DNA from: Thermoanaerobaculia bacterium
GTDB taxonomy: Bacteria > Acidobacteriota > Thermoanaerobaculia > Multivoradales > JAHZIX01
Reading direction: 5' to 3'
DNA length: 35,634 bases
Assembly (NCBI GenBank): GCA_027069135.1
Contig: JALXFE010000590.1
Coordinates: 1 to 35,634, forward strand
Numbering within the stretch: the stretch's first letter is position 1; each line of letters opens with the position of its first letter. The translations under genes and the position numbers were made by a program. Below, in pieces: positions 35,422 through 35,634 of the stretch. A model generated the notes under the pieces. That model saw only the letters and a list, made by a program, of their open reading frames with translations. It had not been told where the DNA came from and did no database searches.

Positions 35422-35634
35422 ATGAAGCACTTACCTAGGTATCTACCGCCCGGCACTTTCCTTGCCGAAATCACCCAACGCTGCCTCCTGGGTTTCCATC
35501 TGCTGAGACCCTCCAAGAGGCTCAATCTCCTCGTCGCGGGCGTCGTCGCCCGGGCCCTGGAGAAGTACCCCGTCGAGGTCATCGGTCTGGCCGTGCCCTC
35601 CAACCACTATCACCTGATTGCCACCGGTACGAGC
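35422..35634 (+). CDS. REP-associated tyrosine transposase-like protein (IS200/Y1 family), truncated by window end
   Basis: The first 71 codons of a protein that continues beyond the window: MKHLPRYLPPGTFLAEITQR, then HLLRPSKRLNLLVAGVV and GLAVPSNHYHLIATG. This matches the N-terminus of Y1/HUH transposases, including the HxH of the HUH motif (HYHL) after a Pro/Ser-Asn-His pattern. Such single-domain enzymes without their own terminal repeats are often REP-associated (RAYT) and act on GTAG-headed REP hairpins like that at 18742-18798. An AAGGAG at 35415-35420 is only one base from the ATG, so the start is approximate. Confidence 0.75.
   Translation, partial: MKHLPRYLPPGTFLAEITQRCLLGFHLLRPSKRLNLLVAGVVARALEKYPVEVIGLAVPSNHYHLIATGTS

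Overview
This is a GC-rich bacterial chromosome segment from a diderm (Gram-negative-type) organism. It encodes a complete Kdo sugar pathway (kdsB, kdsA, kdsD, kdsC), a LolA-like lipoprotein carrier, Tat export and two lipoprotein sulfatases. The same segment holds the order tilS-hpt-ftsH-folP-cdaA-cdaR-glmM, which recalls Gram-positive genomes. Together with the Ig-like secreted protein, the spondin-domain protein and the IS200/REP-type transposase, this mix fits Acidobacteriota best, perhaps a Thermoanaerobaculia-like lineage. That placement is inference from gene content; no rRNA lies in the window.

Layout. 1-3.8 kb (+): a PLC/S1-nuclease-like secreted protein, purH, a LolA-like protein and a secreted protein of unknown function. 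3.8-6.6 kb (-): a membrane-anchored alpha-L-rhamnosidase-type beta-sandwich protein and an ABC1/UbiB kinase. 6.7-11.6 kb (+): kdsB-pyrG-kdsA-kdsD-kdsC, which makes Kdo, activates it and supplies the CTP for activation. 11.7-14.4 kb (+): a secreted protein with a cysteine-rich tail, then a sulfatase-fold lipoprotein. 14.4-16.7 kb (-): tatA-tatC-spondin-domain protein. 16.8-18.4 kb (+): a CtpA-type S41 protease. 18.4-18.9 kb: a non-coding island of palindromic and REP-like repeats. 18.9-22.0 kb (-): an Ig-like repeat protein, a histone-deacetylase-family amidohydrolase and an ECF-like sigma factor whose ribosome binding site lies in a perfect hairpin. 22.2-23.6 kb (+): a second sulfatase-fold lipoprotein. 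23.6-24.0 kb (-): tRNA-Val, tRNA-Asp and rpmG. 24.2-25.5 kb (+): a superoxide dismutase with a repeated terminator, and an ArsR-type regulator. 25.7-33.6 kb (+): a CAU-anticodon tRNA, tilS, a degenerate hpt, ftsH, folP, cdaA, cdaR, glmM. 33.6-35.3 kb (-): a small unknown protein and an NtrC-type regulator. 35.4 kb to the end (+): the start of a REP-associated-type transposase, cut by the window edge.

How the genes fit together. Most of the window serves the cell envelope: Kdo for lipopolysaccharide, lipoprotein transport, Tat export, membrane proteolysis (FtsH, CtpA), and c-di-AMP synthesis next to GlmM, which makes a cell-wall precursor. The most interesting points are: the HPRT-fold protein between tilS and ftsH that has lost its catalytic residues; the RBS-masking hairpin on the sigma-factor gene; the palindrome and REPIN-like island together with a candidate mobilising transposase elsewhere in the window; and 15-bp tandem repeats that recur in three genes and one terminator. 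No CRISPR array, phage region or antibiotic resistance gene was seen.
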